Positions 26,515 through 37,130 of a stretch of 64,000 nucleotides of DNA are shown here, piece after piece. Origin of the DNA: Gallalistipes aquisgranensis (GTDB lineage: Bacteria; Bacteroidota; Bacteroidia; Bacteroidales; Rikenellaceae); assembly GCF_014982715.1 (NCBI RefSeq), contig NZ_JADCJY010000001.1, positions 1,364,001 to 1,428,000 of the forward strand, written 5' to 3'. A program made the translations under genes and the position numbers. The notes under the pieces were generated by a model that ran no database searches, was not told the DNA's origin, and was given only the letters and a program-made list of their open reading frames with translations. The first letter of the stretch is position 1, and each line of letters starts with the position of its first letter.

Positions 26515-27708
26515 CTACCGGCCGGAATTTCCGTACACGCGGGCGTACCACGCCGTCCCGGCATACAACGCATTCAGATCGGCATAGTCCGCATACGGCA
26601 CATAAACGCTCATACCGCAGAAAGTTTCGACCGTCACGGCCGACATCACTTTCTCCGTGCTCCTTTTGTAGAGGACCACCGAATCGAGACACGTCCCGAA
26701 CTCCGCCAGCAACGGGTCGGAGGCGGGCACCAGCTGAGAAACGACGTCTTCCAGATCGAACATCGTGTGCCGGGAGTAACGGTCGAAATGCTGGATAGCC
26801 CCCCGGTCGAGCAGGGGAATCTGCGAGCGGTACCGCTCCGTGATGCGGCCCATCGCCTCCGCGAGCCGCTCCATTTTCCCCAGGTCGTACAGGGCCGTGG
26901 TCGCCGTCCGGAATGGCCCCGACCGGGCATCGTAGTATTCGAAGAATTTGCGGCACACCTCGCTCAGCCGTGGCTGCGGAGCCAGCAGGTCGGAGACGAT
27001 GCGGTCGTAAGGCAGGCCGTTCGCCAGCACCTCGGCCGCCGATGCGACCATATAATCCGCCTTGTTCCGCAGGGCGTAGGCCACCTCGGCCTCTCCCATG
27101 AAGCAGGCGTCGATCACGATGTAGTCGAACATGCCGTCGGGCAGTGCGGCGGCCAGGTCGGAAAGTTCCATCTCGAACGAACCGTCCTGTCCGAAAGTCC
27201 GCGTAAGGGGCATATCTTCCCCTCCCGAAGCGGCATTTTTCCGCAGGAGAGACGAACGGGTATACCCGCTTCCCTGCGGAAGCCAACCCGTGGCGTGGGA
27301 CCAGAGAATCAGCCCGTAACTGACCCCGGGCGCCAGCGTGCGCACATCGCCGAGCACGACACGCATGACGGAGGGATCGAGCGAATTCTGATCCCCGTAT
27401 CCCTTCAGCGTCCGCAACTCGCCCACCCCCGAGCTATTGCGCACCACCTCCAGCAGACGGGGCGCCTCCCCCGCCGGATCGCGGTATATGACGATCCGGC
27501 CCGGTGCAGGATCGCTGTCGCCGACCGCCTGCAAGAGCATGTCGATATTTTCCGTATCGTACTGACTGTATCCCAGCGAATTGTCCGCCACCATATAGAC
27601 GAGCAGGGTCCGTTCGGCCGACGGTACGACCGTAGCGCCTTCCCGCTCGCAGGCAGGAAAAAGCAACAGGCATATACCCCCGAAAACCGTCAGCAACATC
27701 CGGGTCAT
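26515..27708 (-). CDS. Clostripain-like (C11) cysteine peptidase lipoprotein
   Basis: 397 residues. The lipobox LFPACERE (Cys20) indicates lipid anchoring. The peptidase C11 core includes LLVYMVADNSLG, the catalytic His in LILWSHATGW and the catalytic Cys in YIVIDACFMGEAEVAYAL. The family cleaves after Arg or Lys, often after self-cleavage. It overlaps the DUF4919 gene by four bases (ATGA) and is translationally coupled to it. A role in surface protein turnover or toxin-like activity would be speculation. Confidence 0.88.
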   Translation of the reverse strand: MTRMLLTVFGGICLLLFPACEREGATVVPSAERTLLVYMVADNSLGYSQYDTENIDMLLQAVGDSDPAPGRIVIYRDPAGEAPRLLEVVRNSSGVGELRTLKGYGDQNSLDPSVMRVVLGDVRTLAPGVSYGLILWSHATGWLPQGSGYTRSSLLRKNAASGGEDMPLTRTFGQDGSFEMELSDLAAALPDGMFDYIVIDACFMGEAEVAYALRNKADYMVASAAEVLANGLPYDRIVSDLLAPQPRLSEVCRKFFEYYDARSGPFRTATTALYDLGKMERLAEAMGRITERYRSQIPLLDRGAIQHFDRYSRHTMFDLEDVVSQLVPASDPLLAEFGTCLDSVVLYKRSTEKVMSAVTVETFCGMSVYVPYADYADLNALYAGTAWYARVYGNSGR

Positions 27709-28445
27709 GGCCTGCCGAATCCCTTTTTCTTATAGAGGGGAATGCCGTTGAATTCGAGCCCCTGCACCCGCTTTTCGCGCAACTTGTCGGGTTTGCGCCA
27801 GTAGACCCGGCCGAAATCGAAGTAATACCCCTTCACCTTTCCGTGGCGTTGCAACAGGGGAATATACTCCACCGTGCTGGTCACCACCATCCGCTTCATC
27901 GGCTGCAGGTCCATCATGGCCAACACGTCCGTCGAATGGGAGAAGAAAAGCACATGCCACGGAGAGTCCTGCCTCAACCCCGTGCCGGAAGATTTGATCG
28001 TGGCGACGATCTTGTCCAGCCGGTCGCGGTTGATCTCGGCCTGCCTGCGGTCGCCCAGCTTCTCGTAGGCATAGATCAGGAAGTTGACGTTCCGCGGGCT
28101 GAAGGGATCGGCCTTCATCGACTCGCCCACATACTCGATGATCCGGGCGCATTGGGCCGAATCGGGCTCGTTGTTCTGCGCGAAGACCGTCATCACCTTG
28201 TCGTCGGCAGGGTTCGCCTCCAGCGGCTTGTACTCCTCCTGATAGGGAAATCCGTAGTACAGATAGTAATAGTCGTCCTCCGTCAGGGTCGTATCCCCGG
28301 CCATGTACCGGGAAAAAAGAGGCGGATAATAGTAGGGCGACGCATGGTCGATCACCGCCCGCAGAACGGCGTCGTTGTCAGGCACCCGCTGGCCCAGCAG
28401 CCACAGAGGCATCGAAAGGAGCACGAGTGCGAATATTTTTTTCAT
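27705..28445 (-). CDS. DUF4919 domain protein, exported
   Basis: 246 residues. A signal peptide (MKKIFALVLLSMPLWLLG) is followed by a helical TPR-like region (PFSPRNVNFLIYAYEKLGDRRQAEINRDRLDKI) and a beta-rich end with VEYIPLL and KGYYFDFGRVYWRK. The family is restricted mainly to Bacteroidetes and its role is not known. It is the first gene of an operon with the clostripain-like gene. The -7 box at 28471-28478 lies 25 bases before the start. Confidence 0.82.
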   Translation of the reverse strand: MKKIFALVLLSMPLWLLGQRVPDNDAVLRAVIDHASPYYYPPLFSRYMAGDTTLTEDDYYYLYYGFPYQEEYKPLEANPADDKVMTVFAQNNEPDSAQCARIIEYVGESMKADPFSPRNVNFLIYAYEKLGDRRQAEINRDRLDKIVATIKSSGTGLRQDSPWHVLFFSHSTDVLAMMDLQPMKRMVVTSTVEYIPLLQRHGKVKGYYFDFGRVYWRKPDKLREKRVQGLEFNGIPLYKKKGFGRP

Positions 28446-28470
28446 AAGATTCCGTTTTCCTGTATAACGG

Positions 28471-28478
28471 CAAATATA
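28471..28478 (-). promoter_or_regulatory. -7 box for DUF4919-clostripain operon
   Basis: TATATTTG matches TAnnTTTG and lies 25 bases before the ATG at 28445. Confidence 0.55.
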
Positions 28479-28481
28479 ATC

Positions 28482-28513
28482 AAAAAATCGGCCGGATTCA
28501 GTGAATCCGGCCG
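28482..28513 (-). terminator. Intrinsic terminator after dapA
   Basis: Near-perfect inverted repeat, 12-base arms at 28489-28500 and 28502-28513, followed on the minus strand by a T-run (28482-28487). It lies 30 bases past the dapA stop and partly overlaps the upstream region of the next operon. Confidence 0.8.
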
Positions 28514-28542
28514 GAATATGTCTCTCTCCGGAAAGGAAGGGT

Positions 28543-29427
28543 TTACAGGCCGTACCGATCCATCAGCATCCGGAGACGTTCCAGCAACGCATCGGAGCCC
28601 GGCACCAGCGGAAGCCTCAACCGGTTTTCCGCCATTCCCCGCACGGCCAGAGCCGCCTTGACTCCCGTGGGATTTCCCTCCGCGAAAAGCACCTCGACCG
28701 CCTCGAACAGGCGGAGCTGAAGCGACGAAGCCGTGGTCCGGTCGCCGGCGAAAGCCGCCCTCACCATGCGGATGAACACTGCCGGAAAGACATTGGCCGC
28801 CACGGAAATCACTCCGTCGCCCCCGAGAGCGATCAGCGGCAGGGCCATGTTGTCGTCGCCCGAAAAGACCCGGAATCCCTCGGGCCGGTCGCGGAGCAGG
28901 TAGCTCATCTGCGAGAGCGAACCGCAAGCCTCCTTGACCCCCAGCAGGTTTTTCACCTCGGATGCCAGCCGAAGCGTCGTTTCCGCCTTCAGATTGACAC
29001 CCGTGCGGGAGGGTACGTTATAGAGCAGGATCGGCACGGGCGATTCGCCGGCGATCGCCCTGTAATGCTCGAAAAGACCCTGCTGCGAGGGCTTGTTATA
29101 ATAAGGAGTGACACTCAGCACGGCATCCACGCCCGAAAGGTCGGTCTCTCCGATCTGCCGGATCACCCCGGCCGTATCGTAACCGCCGATTCCCACGATC
29201 AGAGGCAGCCCCTTCCGGTTGCGCTCCCGGACAAAGGCGAGGATATCGCTCTTCTCCCCGGCGGAAAGCGTGGGGGTCTCCGCCGTCGTACCCAGCGCCA
29301 CCAGGAAATCGGCGCCGTTCTCCGTCACATAATCCACGAGCCGGCCGAGCGAAACGTAGTCCACACCGCCCCTCTCATCGAAAGGGGTTACCAATGCCAC
29401 GCCGACTCCCTGAATGTTATTTTTCAT
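28543..29427 (-). CDS. dapA: 4-hydroxy-tetrahydrodipicolinate synthase
   Basis: 294 residues, the normal length for DapA. The enzyme condenses aspartate semialdehyde with pyruvate in lysine and diaminopimelate synthesis. The Schiff-base lysine lies in NLLGVKEACGSL. The substrate-binding segments YNVPSRTGVN and LGTTAETPTLS (the TTGE-like loop) are intact. It has its own -7 box at 29449-29456 and a terminator after the stop, so it is probably monocistronic. It lies in the cytoplasm. Confidence 0.96.
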   Translation of the reverse strand: MKNNIQGVGVALVTPFDERGGVDYVSLGRLVDYVTENGADFLVALGTTAETPTLSAGEKSDILAFVRERNRKGLPLIVGIGGYDTAGVIRQIGETDLSGVDAVLSVTPYYNKPSQQGLFEHYRAIAGESPVPILLYNVPSRTGVNLKAETTLRLASEVKNLLGVKEACGSLSQMSYLLRDRPEGFRVFSGDDNMALPLIALGGDGVISVAANVFPAVFIRMVRAAFAGDRTTASSLQLRLFEAVEVLFAEGNPTGVKAALAVRGMAENRLRLPLVPGSDALLERLRMLMDRYGL

Positions 29428-29448
29428 ACATTTTGTGTAAATTCATGG

Positions 29449-29456
29449 CAAAGGTA
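29449..29456 (-). promoter_or_regulatory. -7 box for dapA
   Basis: TACCTTTG matches TAnnTTTG and lies 21 bases before the ATG at 29427. Confidence 0.55.
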
Positions 29457-29465
29457 ATAAAATTT

Positions 29466-31583
<2,118 letters not shown>

Positions 31584-31659
31584 TCATGTCGGGAACAGGA
31601 GAGAAAAGGAAAAAACGGAAAAAAATTTTTCAGACTATTCGGGATATTCAAATTTTGCT

Positions 31660-31667
31660 TATACTTG
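31660..31667 (+). promoter_or_regulatory. Imperfect -7 box for gene at 31687
   Basis: TATACTTG differs from TAnnTTTG at one position (C for T) and lies 19 bases before the ATG. Confidence 0.35.
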
Positions 31668-31686
31668 CAGAAAATTTTCAGAAAGC

Positions 31687-31998
31687 ATGGCCACAGAAAC
31701 AAAACCCAAGAAGCGTCTGGTGGTGAGTTACCATAACTTACCGGCGGAACTTCAGGAAGAATTGAAGAAGAAGTACCCTAACGGATATACCGACAGCATG
31801 CTCCGGATCGACAAGGGCCCGGGCGACTTTTTCTACGCTGTCGTACTGGAGACGGAAGACACCAGCTACCTGGTCAAAGTAGACGTGAAGGTGGACGGAC
31901 AGCTCGACGAAGAGGAAGACAAGGAGTATTACGACGACGAAATCAAGGGCGCCGACGAAATCATCGACGACAACGCGGAGGAGTCGGACGACGAATAG
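31687..31998 (+). CDS. Conserved small acidic Bacteroidales protein
   Basis: 103 residues. The N-terminus is basic (MATETKPKKRLVVSYHNLP) and the C-terminal third is very acidic (EEEDKEYYDDEIKGADEIIDD). The middle, DFFYAVVLETEDTSYLVKVDVKVD, is beta-rich. I recognise this pattern from a conserved Bacteroidales family of unknown function that lies near housekeeping genes. It is cytoplasmic, without signal or membrane span. The strong terminator at 32018-32062 follows, so it is monocistronic. Confidence 0.75.
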   Translation: MATETKPKKRLVVSYHNLPAELQEELKKKYPNGYTDSMLRIDKGPGDFFYAVVLETEDTSYLVKVDVKVDGQLDEEEDKEYYDDEIKGADEIIDDNAEESDDE

Positions 31999-32017
31999 GG
32001 CGGAAGAGTCACGCCGG

Positions 32018-32062
32018 AAAACGGAATGGTACGGATTATGCATCCGTACCATTCCGTTTTTT
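32018..32062 (+). terminator. Intrinsic terminator
   Basis: Perfect 18-base inverted repeat (32018-32035 and 32043-32060), a 7-base loop and a T-run reaching 32062. It ends the transcript of the small acidic gene at 31687. Confidence 0.9.
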
Positions 32063-32074
32063 AACCGATCCGCT

Positions 32075-32347
32075 ATGGCCGACCGTCAACACAGAAGTTA
32101 CTCCAACGGAGAGATCACCGTCCTCTGGCAGCCGGAAAAATGCCGGCATTCGGGCATCTGCGTCTCCCGCCTGCCCGAAGTTTTCGATGCCCGTTCCAGA
32201 CCCTGGATCAACATGGAGGCCGCGGAGAGCCGGAAGATCGTGGAAACGATCCTTCGCTGTCCCAGCGGCGCCCTCTCCTACACGCTCGGCGGCACACGCA
32301 AGCCGCAGGCTGCAGCCGCCCCTCAACGGGAACTCGTCACCCGGTGA
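32075..32347 (+). CDS. (4Fe-4S) mono-cluster protein, Fer4_19 type
   Basis: 90 residues. It matches the divergent mono-cluster ferredoxin domain of YjdI-type proteins: WQPEKCRHSGICVSRLPEVFD (Cys23, Cys29) and ETILRCPSGALSY (Cys62). The start lies 12 bases after the terminator at 32018-32062. A separate promoter was not identified, so part of its expression may depend on read-through. It ends in front of the terminator at 32367. YjdI-type proteins are often next to N-acetyltransferases; none is seen here. Its electron partner is unknown. Confidence 0.85.
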   Translation: MADRQHRSYSNGEITVLWQPEKCRHSGICVSRLPEVFDARSRPWINMEAAESRKIVETILRCPSGALSYTLGGTRKPQAAAAPQRELVTR

Positions 32348-32366
32348 CCGTCCCCGAACAAAAAAG

Positions 32367-32395
32367 AAAGTCTGCCCTTTCGCAAGGCAGACTTT
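32367..32395. terminator. Bidirectional intrinsic terminator
   Basis: Inverted repeat with 10-base arms (32367-32376 and 32386-32395), a 9-base loop, an A-rich left flank and a T-rich right flank. It separates the Fer4_19 gene from the convergent phosphofructokinase gene. Confidence 0.85.
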
Positions 32396-32422
32396 TCTTT
32401 GTCCTGTCCGGTTATGCCGGAA

Positions 32423-33670
32423 TCAATAATTCGCAGGGTCCCAGTTCAGGATACGGAAGAAATCGTACTCTTCGGGGAACTCCACCCACTGACGGGCCGC
32501 CTCGTAATCCTCGGGCGTGAGGTAGCAGAGGATGTGATCCACCACGGCATGGAACTTGTCGCCCGTGATATCCACCAGACGGGGCGGAATCTTGCCCGTC
32601 ACGTCGTCCTGCAGGTCCTTTAGGTAAAGCTGGCTCACCTGGCCGCGCTGATCCACATAGACCATGCAACCTGTCTTGCCTTCCGAGAAGAGCTTGTAAA
32701 CGCCCATTCCCAGCATCGAACAATACACCAGGTCGAAGGCCACCGGAGTCTGACAGCGCACCTCGTAGCCGATCTCCACCGGACGCGACTTCACCTTCAG
32801 ATTGATCTGCTTCAGTTTCTTCTCGATCATCTCATTGAAAATGTGAGCTTTCGACACTTTGCCCAACTCGGGATGACCGTGTTCGTCATAGGAAAAATGA
32901 ACGCCCGACTTCTTGATCTCGTCGTTGCTCAGCTCATGGAACACGCCCTCGGAAATGATCGCCGCACCATAATCCATGTGCATGATCTTGCGCTTGATGA
33001 TCGAGGAGATCACCAGGTTGACGATCTTGTCCACGGTGATCTCGGTTTTGTTGAACATCTCCGGAATCACGATCATCGGATAGTGGCAGGCGGTACCGAT
33101 ACCGAAAGCCAGGTGTCCGGCCGAACGTCCCATGGCCGCCAGCACGAACCAGTTGCCGCTGGTGCGGGCATCCACATAGACGGTACGGCCAATGATGGCC
33201 CCCTTGTCCTTGGCCGACTGATAGCCGAACGTGGGCGACCCTTCGGGCAGGGGCAGGTCGTTGTCGATGGTCTTCGGCACGTGGATGTTGGCGATCGGAT
33301 ATTTCTTCTCCTCAAGGAACTTGGCAATGCGGTTCGCGGTCGAAGCGGTATCGTCTCCGCCCACCGTCACCAGCAGTTTCACATTGTTCGACGTGAAGAA
33401 ATCGAGGTTGAAATCGTTGGCGAAATTCTCGTTCGTAGGCTTGAAACGGCTCATCTGCAGGTAGGAACCGCCCCGGTTGAAGATGTCGTCGGCCAGGAAA
33501 TAGTCTATATCCACCATCCGGGGATTCTTCTTGAAAAGCCCCGTGTAGCCTTCGTGCAGACCGATCACACGGTAACCTTTCTGCAAAAACGTCTTGGCCA
33601 CGCTGCCGACCACGGTGTTCATACCGGGTGCAGGGCCTCCTCCCGTCAGAATTGCGATTGCATCTTTCAT
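32423..33670 (-). CDS. 6-phosphofructokinase, predicted pyrophosphate-dependent
   Basis: 415 residues. The PFK fold has the N-terminal TGGGPAPGMN, then GGDD at 104-107 and PKTIDND at 132-138. An Asp right after GGD and a Lys in place of the Gly before TIDND are the two residues that mark pyrophosphate-dependent enzymes; ATP enzymes have GGDG and GTIDND. It phosphorylates fructose 6-phosphate in glycolysis and, with pyrophosphate, also works in reverse. A -7 box is upstream at 33726-33733. The prediction rests on residue identity, and activity is not shown. Confidence 0.93.
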   Translation of the reverse strand: MKDAIAILTGGGPAPGMNTVVGSVAKTFLQKGYRVIGLHEGYTGLFKKNPRMVDIDYFLADDIFNRGGSYLQMSRFKPTNENFANDFNLDFFTSNNVKLLVTVGGDDTASTANRIAKFLEEKKYPIANIHVPKTIDNDLPLPEGSPTFGYQSAKDKGAIIGRTVYVDARTSGNWFVLAAMGRSAGHLAFGIGTACHYPMIVIPEMFNKTEITVDKIVNLVISSIIKRKIMHMDYGAAIISEGVFHELSNDEIKKSGVHFSYDEHGHPELGKVSKAHIFNEMIEKKLKQINLKVKSRPVEIGYEVRCQTPVAFDLVYCSMLGMGVYKLFSEGKTGCMVYVDQRGQVSQLYLKDLQDDVTGKIPPRLVDITGDKFHAVVDHILCYLTPEDYEAARQWVEFPEEYDFFRILNWDPANY

Positions 33671-33725
33671 TGCTGGTTCGAATTTATAAGTTATTAATCG
33701 TAGCGATTCGCACTATTGTCCACGC

Positions 33726-33733
33726 CAAAATTA
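33726..33733 (-). promoter_or_regulatory. -7 box for phosphofructokinase
   Basis: TAATTTTG matches TAnnTTTG and lies 55 bases before the ATG at 33670. Confidence 0.5.
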
Positions 33734-33762
33734 CAACTTATTTTTTAAATTCTTTTAAGAAT

Positions 33763-34152
33763 CTATGAATTCGAAGCCTTTTTCAGAAATTTTTCCACGT
33801 CGACGATAAAGCGCCGGTGAACCCCTTCGCCGATCGTGGCACCGCTTTCGTCGCGGGCCGACACTTCATAGACCAGCTCCCGGCCGTCAATGGCGGTGAG
33901 AGTCGCCGTGGCGAACACCTTGCGCCCCACGGGGGTTGCCTTCACATGGGTCACGTCGATCAGCGTACCCACCGTGCTCTGCCCCGGATCGAGCGCGGGA
34001 GCCACGGCATGGCGCGCCGCATTTTCGATCAGGGCCACCATGGCGGGCGTGGCGAAAACGGCCACGCTGCCCGACCCGTAAGCCTCGGCCGTATTTTTAT
34101 CCGTCACCGTCGTCTCCGCGGTGTAAGTCAATCCGATTTCCAGTGTTTTCAT
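33763..34152 (-). CDS. Hot-dog fold thioesterase, fluoroacetyl-CoA thioesterase (FlK)-like
   Basis: 129 residues. It has the FlK-type thioesterase pattern: TVTDKNTAEAYGSGSVAVFATPAMVALIE at the start, with VGTLIDVTHVKATPVGRKV for the catalytic helix region. FlK itself hydrolyses fluoroacetyl-CoA, but most relatives act on other short acyl-CoAs. It lies 58 bases past the flavodiiron gene with a strong hairpin in between, and may be the last gene of that operon or its own unit. Confidence 0.85.
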   Translation of the reverse strand: MKTLEIGLTYTAETTVTDKNTAEAYGSGSVAVFATPAMVALIENAARHAVAPALDPGQSTVGTLIDVTHVKATPVGRKVFATATLTAIDGRELVYEVSARDESGATIGEGVHRRFIVDVEKFLKKASNS

Positions 34153-34167
34153 AATTCTCCGATTTGG

Positions 34168-34198
34168 GTCTCCGGACCGGATTTTCCGGTCCGGAGAC
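34168..34198 (-). other. Perfect 13-bp hairpin between fprA and thioesterase gene
   Basis: Inverted repeat, arms 34168-34180 and 34186-34198, with a 5-base loop. On the minus strand it is not followed by a T-run, and the thioesterase ATG comes 16 bases later. It may be a transcript-processing or stability element, or an attenuator; a full terminator is unlikely. Confidence 0.6.
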
Positions 34199-34209
34199 GA
34201 TGATTCCGA

Positions 34210-35418
34210 TTATCGTTCCTCTCCGAACAAACGCCCTGCCATCGCACAGGCGAGTGCGTCACAATCGGCGTATTTATCGACCGCGGGCCGCCCGGCGATC
34301 TCCGCGGGCGCACACACGGGTTCCCAGCCGATCTCCTCGGCGAATTTGAGCAGGTTGCGCACACCGCCGCCGTTCCAGCTGTACGAGCCGAAAAGTCCCA
34401 GCGATTTGTTCTTGACATTCATGTGCACCAGCGTGCGGCAGAGCAGCTCCATGAGCGGGAACATCTCCCCGTTGTAGGCGCAGCTGCCCAAAATCACACC
34501 CCGGTACTCCCAGATCGCATTGATCAGATAGGAAAGGTGGGTTTTCGACACGTCGAACACCTTGATGTCGCGCACCCCGCGCTGGGCGATGCCGTTGGCG
34601 ATATAATCGGCCATGCGGGCCGTGTTGCCGTACATCGAAGCGTAGATCACCACCACGCCGGGTTCGGCCTCGTAGCGGCTCCAGCGGTCGTAGAGCGAGA
34701 GAACCCGCTCGGTATTCTGGCGCCAGATCGGGCCGTGGAGCGGGCAGATCGTCCGCAGGGGAATTCCGGAGAGTTTGGCGAAAGCCTTCTGAACCATGCC
34801 GCTGTACTTGCCCACGATGTTGGAGTAATAACGGCGCATCTCGCTTTCGTAGAATGCGAAATGGGTCTGGTCGTCGAAGATGCCGCCGTCCAGCGTGCCG
34901 AATGTGCCGAAAGCATCGGCCGAAAAGAGAATCTGTTCGGTCACGTCGTAGGTCATCATCGTCTCGGGCCAGTGCACCCACGGTGTGAAAACAAACTTCA
35001 GCTTGTGGCGGCCCAGCTCCAGTTCGTCGCCGTCCTTCACCTCGACCAGGTGATTGCAGAAGGCGCCGTAGTAGCTTTGGAGAATTTTGAAAGTCTTCGC
35101 ATTGCCCACGATCCGCACCTGCGGATAGCGCCGCACGATCGACTCGATCTCGCCCGAATGGTCGGGCTCCATGTGGTTGATGACCAGGTAATCCAGATCG
35201 CGCCCCTCCAGCAGAATCTCGATCCGCTCCAGATAGGCGCCGTCGCTGCCCATCTCCACCGTGTCGATCAGGGCCGTCTTCTCATCCGTAAACAGATAGG
35301 AGTTGTACGACACCCCGTGCGGCAGCGGCCACAGGTTCTCGAACAAGTTCTTGCGCCGGTCGTTCACACCGATCCAATGAATTTTCTCACTGATGTTCAC
35401 ACTGTACTGCATATACAT
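34210..35418 (-). CDS. FprA family flavodiiron protein
   Basis: 402 residues. The metallo-beta-lactamase domain (1-250) has the diiron ligands H-x-E-x-D-H in INHMEPDHSGE and further His and Asp in FVFTPWVHWPETMMTYD and ICPLHGPIWR. The flavodoxin domain (255-402) has VVIYASMYGNTARMADYIA for FMN binding. Flavodiiron proteins reduce oxygen or nitric oxide and protect anaerobes. It follows the [FeFe] hydrogenase gene by 16 bases, so the two are probably co-transcribed, and the oxygen-sensitive hydrogenase gains protection. Confidence 0.95.
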   Translation of the reverse strand: MYMQYSVNISEKIHWIGVNDRRKNLFENLWPLPHGVSYNSYLFTDEKTALIDTVEMGSDGAYLERIEILLEGRDLDYLVINHMEPDHSGEIESIVRRYPQVRIVGNAKTFKILQSYYGAFCNHLVEVKDGDELELGRHKLKFVFTPWVHWPETMMTYDVTEQILFSADAFGTFGTLDGGIFDDQTHFAFYESEMRRYYSNIVGKYSGMVQKAFAKLSGIPLRTICPLHGPIWRQNTERVLSLYDRWSRYEAEPGVVVIYASMYGNTARMADYIANGIAQRGVRDIKVFDVSKTHLSYLINAIWEYRGVILGSCAYNGEMFPLMELLCRTLVHMNVKNKSLGLFGSYSWNGGGVRNLLKFAEEIGWEPVCAPAEIAGRPAVDKYADCDALACAMAGRLFGEER

Positions 35419-35434
35419 TCGTTTTTTACAGTTT

Positions 35435-36865
35435 CTATTTCCGTTCGCTCATACGCACCACGTCGGCAATCTGCCGCGTAGCGATCTTGGGGTTGGCGAT
35501 CACGTTGCCTCCGCTGACGCATCCGCCTTCGCAGGCCATCACCTCCACCATATTGCCGGGACACGACTTGGCATACCCCCTCAACTCCCGGATACTCTGT
35601 TTGTTCAGACCGTTCACCAGCACGGGACGCACCTCGAAACGGTCGCCGACCTTCGTCTTCACGGCGGTCATCACGCCCGAGGAGACGGGATACCCGCGGC
35701 TCGTGGAGTCGATTCCCTCCTCCAGCTCCACGCAGGAACTGTTAGCAACATCGATGCCCTTTGCGATGAACATCGAGCCGATCTCCTCGAAATTGAGCAT
35801 CAGGTCGGCGTTCGGGTCGCAATAGGTCTCATAGCGCTTGGCCAGGCAGGGCCCCACGAAGACCAGCACGGCATCCGGATAACGCTCGCGGGCGATCCGC
35901 GCCGTGTACTGCATCGGGGTGAGCGTATCCGACACGAAGGGTTTGATTTCGGGCATGTGCTTCTGAACCGCCGCAATGTAGGAAGGGCAGCAGGAAGTGG
36001 TCATGAAGGCCTGTCCCCCGGCCATCTTGTGCAGGAATTCGCGGGCCTCGTTCTCCGTGGTCTCGTCCGCCCCGCGCGCCACCTCGATCACATCGTCGAA
36101 GCCCAGTTCCCGGATAGCCCCCAGAATCTGAGCCAGCGGCGCCTTGAACTGCCCCGCGATGGCCGGCGCCACCATGGCCACCACCTTTTTCGGGCCGGCG
36201 AACGCCTTGAATATGTCCATGATGTGCGATTTCTCCATCACCGCGCCGAACGGGCAGGAGGAGATGCAGCGGCCGCAGTAGATACATTTCGTGTAGTCGA
36301 TCTGCTCCGTTCCGTCCTCCCGTTTGGAGATCGCCCCCACGGGACACGACTCCTCGCACGGCACCGGAATATAGACGATGGCATGATAAGGGCAGTTCTT
36401 CATGCAGAGGCCGCAATTGACGCACTTCGTATGGTCGATGTGCGCCTGCCCGTTCTCGAAACTGATCGCCCCCTTGTTGCAGTTGGCCATGCAGGGACGG
36501 GCCAGACAGCCCCGGCACATGTTGGTCACCACATAGTTGGTCTTCACGCAGGCGCTGCACACCTCGTCCACCACCGTCAGGGGTTCCCGCTCCACTTCCG
36601 TCCGCTCGAAGGCCCGGCGGACGTATTCGCTCAGCGGAGTCAGCTCGTCCTCCTCGTCGCGGATATTGAAGCCCAACAGGGCCATCAGCTTGTAGCGCAG
36701 CATCGCCCGGTCCTTGTAGAGGCAGCAGCGGGAAGCCTGCGAACCTTTCGGGCGCAGCTCCAGCGGAATCCGGTCGATCTTCAGTTCCAGTTCTCCCTTG
36801 TCGTACAGTTTGGCCAGCCGGGTCAGCAGTTCCCGGCGCATCAGCACCGCATTATTCACCGCCAT
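35435..36865 (-). CDS. [FeFe] hydrogenase, group B-like
   Basis: 476 residues. The N-terminal unit SRCCLYKDRA is typical for group B enzymes. Ferredoxin-type Cys sets follow (about 103-125, 148-158, 170-174, 194-204). The H-cluster motifs are complete: TSCCPSYI (Cys292, Cys293), GPCLAKR (Cys340, Lys343) and EVMACEGGCVSGG (Cys445, Cys449). The proton-relay cysteine and the cyanide-binding lysine are kept, so it is predicted to be catalytic. It probably makes or uses hydrogen with ferredoxin. The maturation genes hydE, hydF and hydG are not in this window. Confidence 0.92.
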   Translation of the reverse strand: MAVNNAVLMRRELLTRLAKLYDKGELELKIDRIPLELRPKGSQASRCCLYKDRAMLRYKLMALLGFNIRDEEDELTPLSEYVRRAFERTEVEREPLTVVDEVCSACVKTNYVVTNMCRGCLARPCMANCNKGAISFENGQAHIDHTKCVNCGLCMKNCPYHAIVYIPVPCEESCPVGAISKREDGTEQIDYTKCIYCGRCISSCPFGAVMEKSHIMDIFKAFAGPKKVVAMVAPAIAGQFKAPLAQILGAIRELGFDDVIEVARGADETTENEAREFLHKMAGGQAFMTTSCCPSYIAAVQKHMPEIKPFVSDTLTPMQYTARIARERYPDAVLVFVGPCLAKRYETYCDPNADLMLNFEEIGSMFIAKGIDVANSSCVELEEGIDSTSRGYPVSSGVMTAVKTKVGDRFEVRPVLVNGLNKQSIRELRGYAKSCPGNMVEVMACEGGCVSGGNVIANPKIATRQIADVVRMSERK

Positions 36866-36868
36866 CGT

Positions 36869-37126
36869 CTATGCCTTTAATTCGTCCTTAATCGCCTCGA
36901 CCACCTTTTCGATCGTCGCACCGGACACCGTCCGGTCGCCGACCTTGACGAAAGGCGCTCCCTGGGAATCCTCCCGGTTGCAACAATCCAGACAGGGCGA
37001 CCCTTGAATCTCCACCTGCGCGAGCAGTTCGGCGGGCAGCTGCTCGTCGAGCAGCTGGAGTTCGGCCCCGCCCATCACGTAGCACAGCGTGCCCGTGCAA
37101 ATCTTTACGATCAGTTTCTTTTCCAT
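36869..37126 (-). CDS. Thioredoxin-like 2Fe-2S ferredoxin (NuoE-like)
   Basis: 85 residues. Cys10 and Cys15 (ICTGTLCY) and Cys45 with Cys48 or Cys49 (GSPCLDCCN) match the 2Fe-2S thioredoxin-like fold of NuoE and hydrogenase gamma subunits. It ends three bases before the hydrogenase gene, so the two are in one operon. It may shuttle electrons between the hydrogenase and NAD- or ferredoxin-linked partners. The length is that of the isolated domain with no NuoF partner nearby. Confidence 0.85.
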   Translation of the reverse strand: MEKKLIVKICTGTLCYVMGGAELQLLDEQLPAELLAQVEIQGSPCLDCCNREDSQGAPFVKVGDRTVSGATIEKVVEAIKDELKA

Positions 37127-37130
37127 CCGT

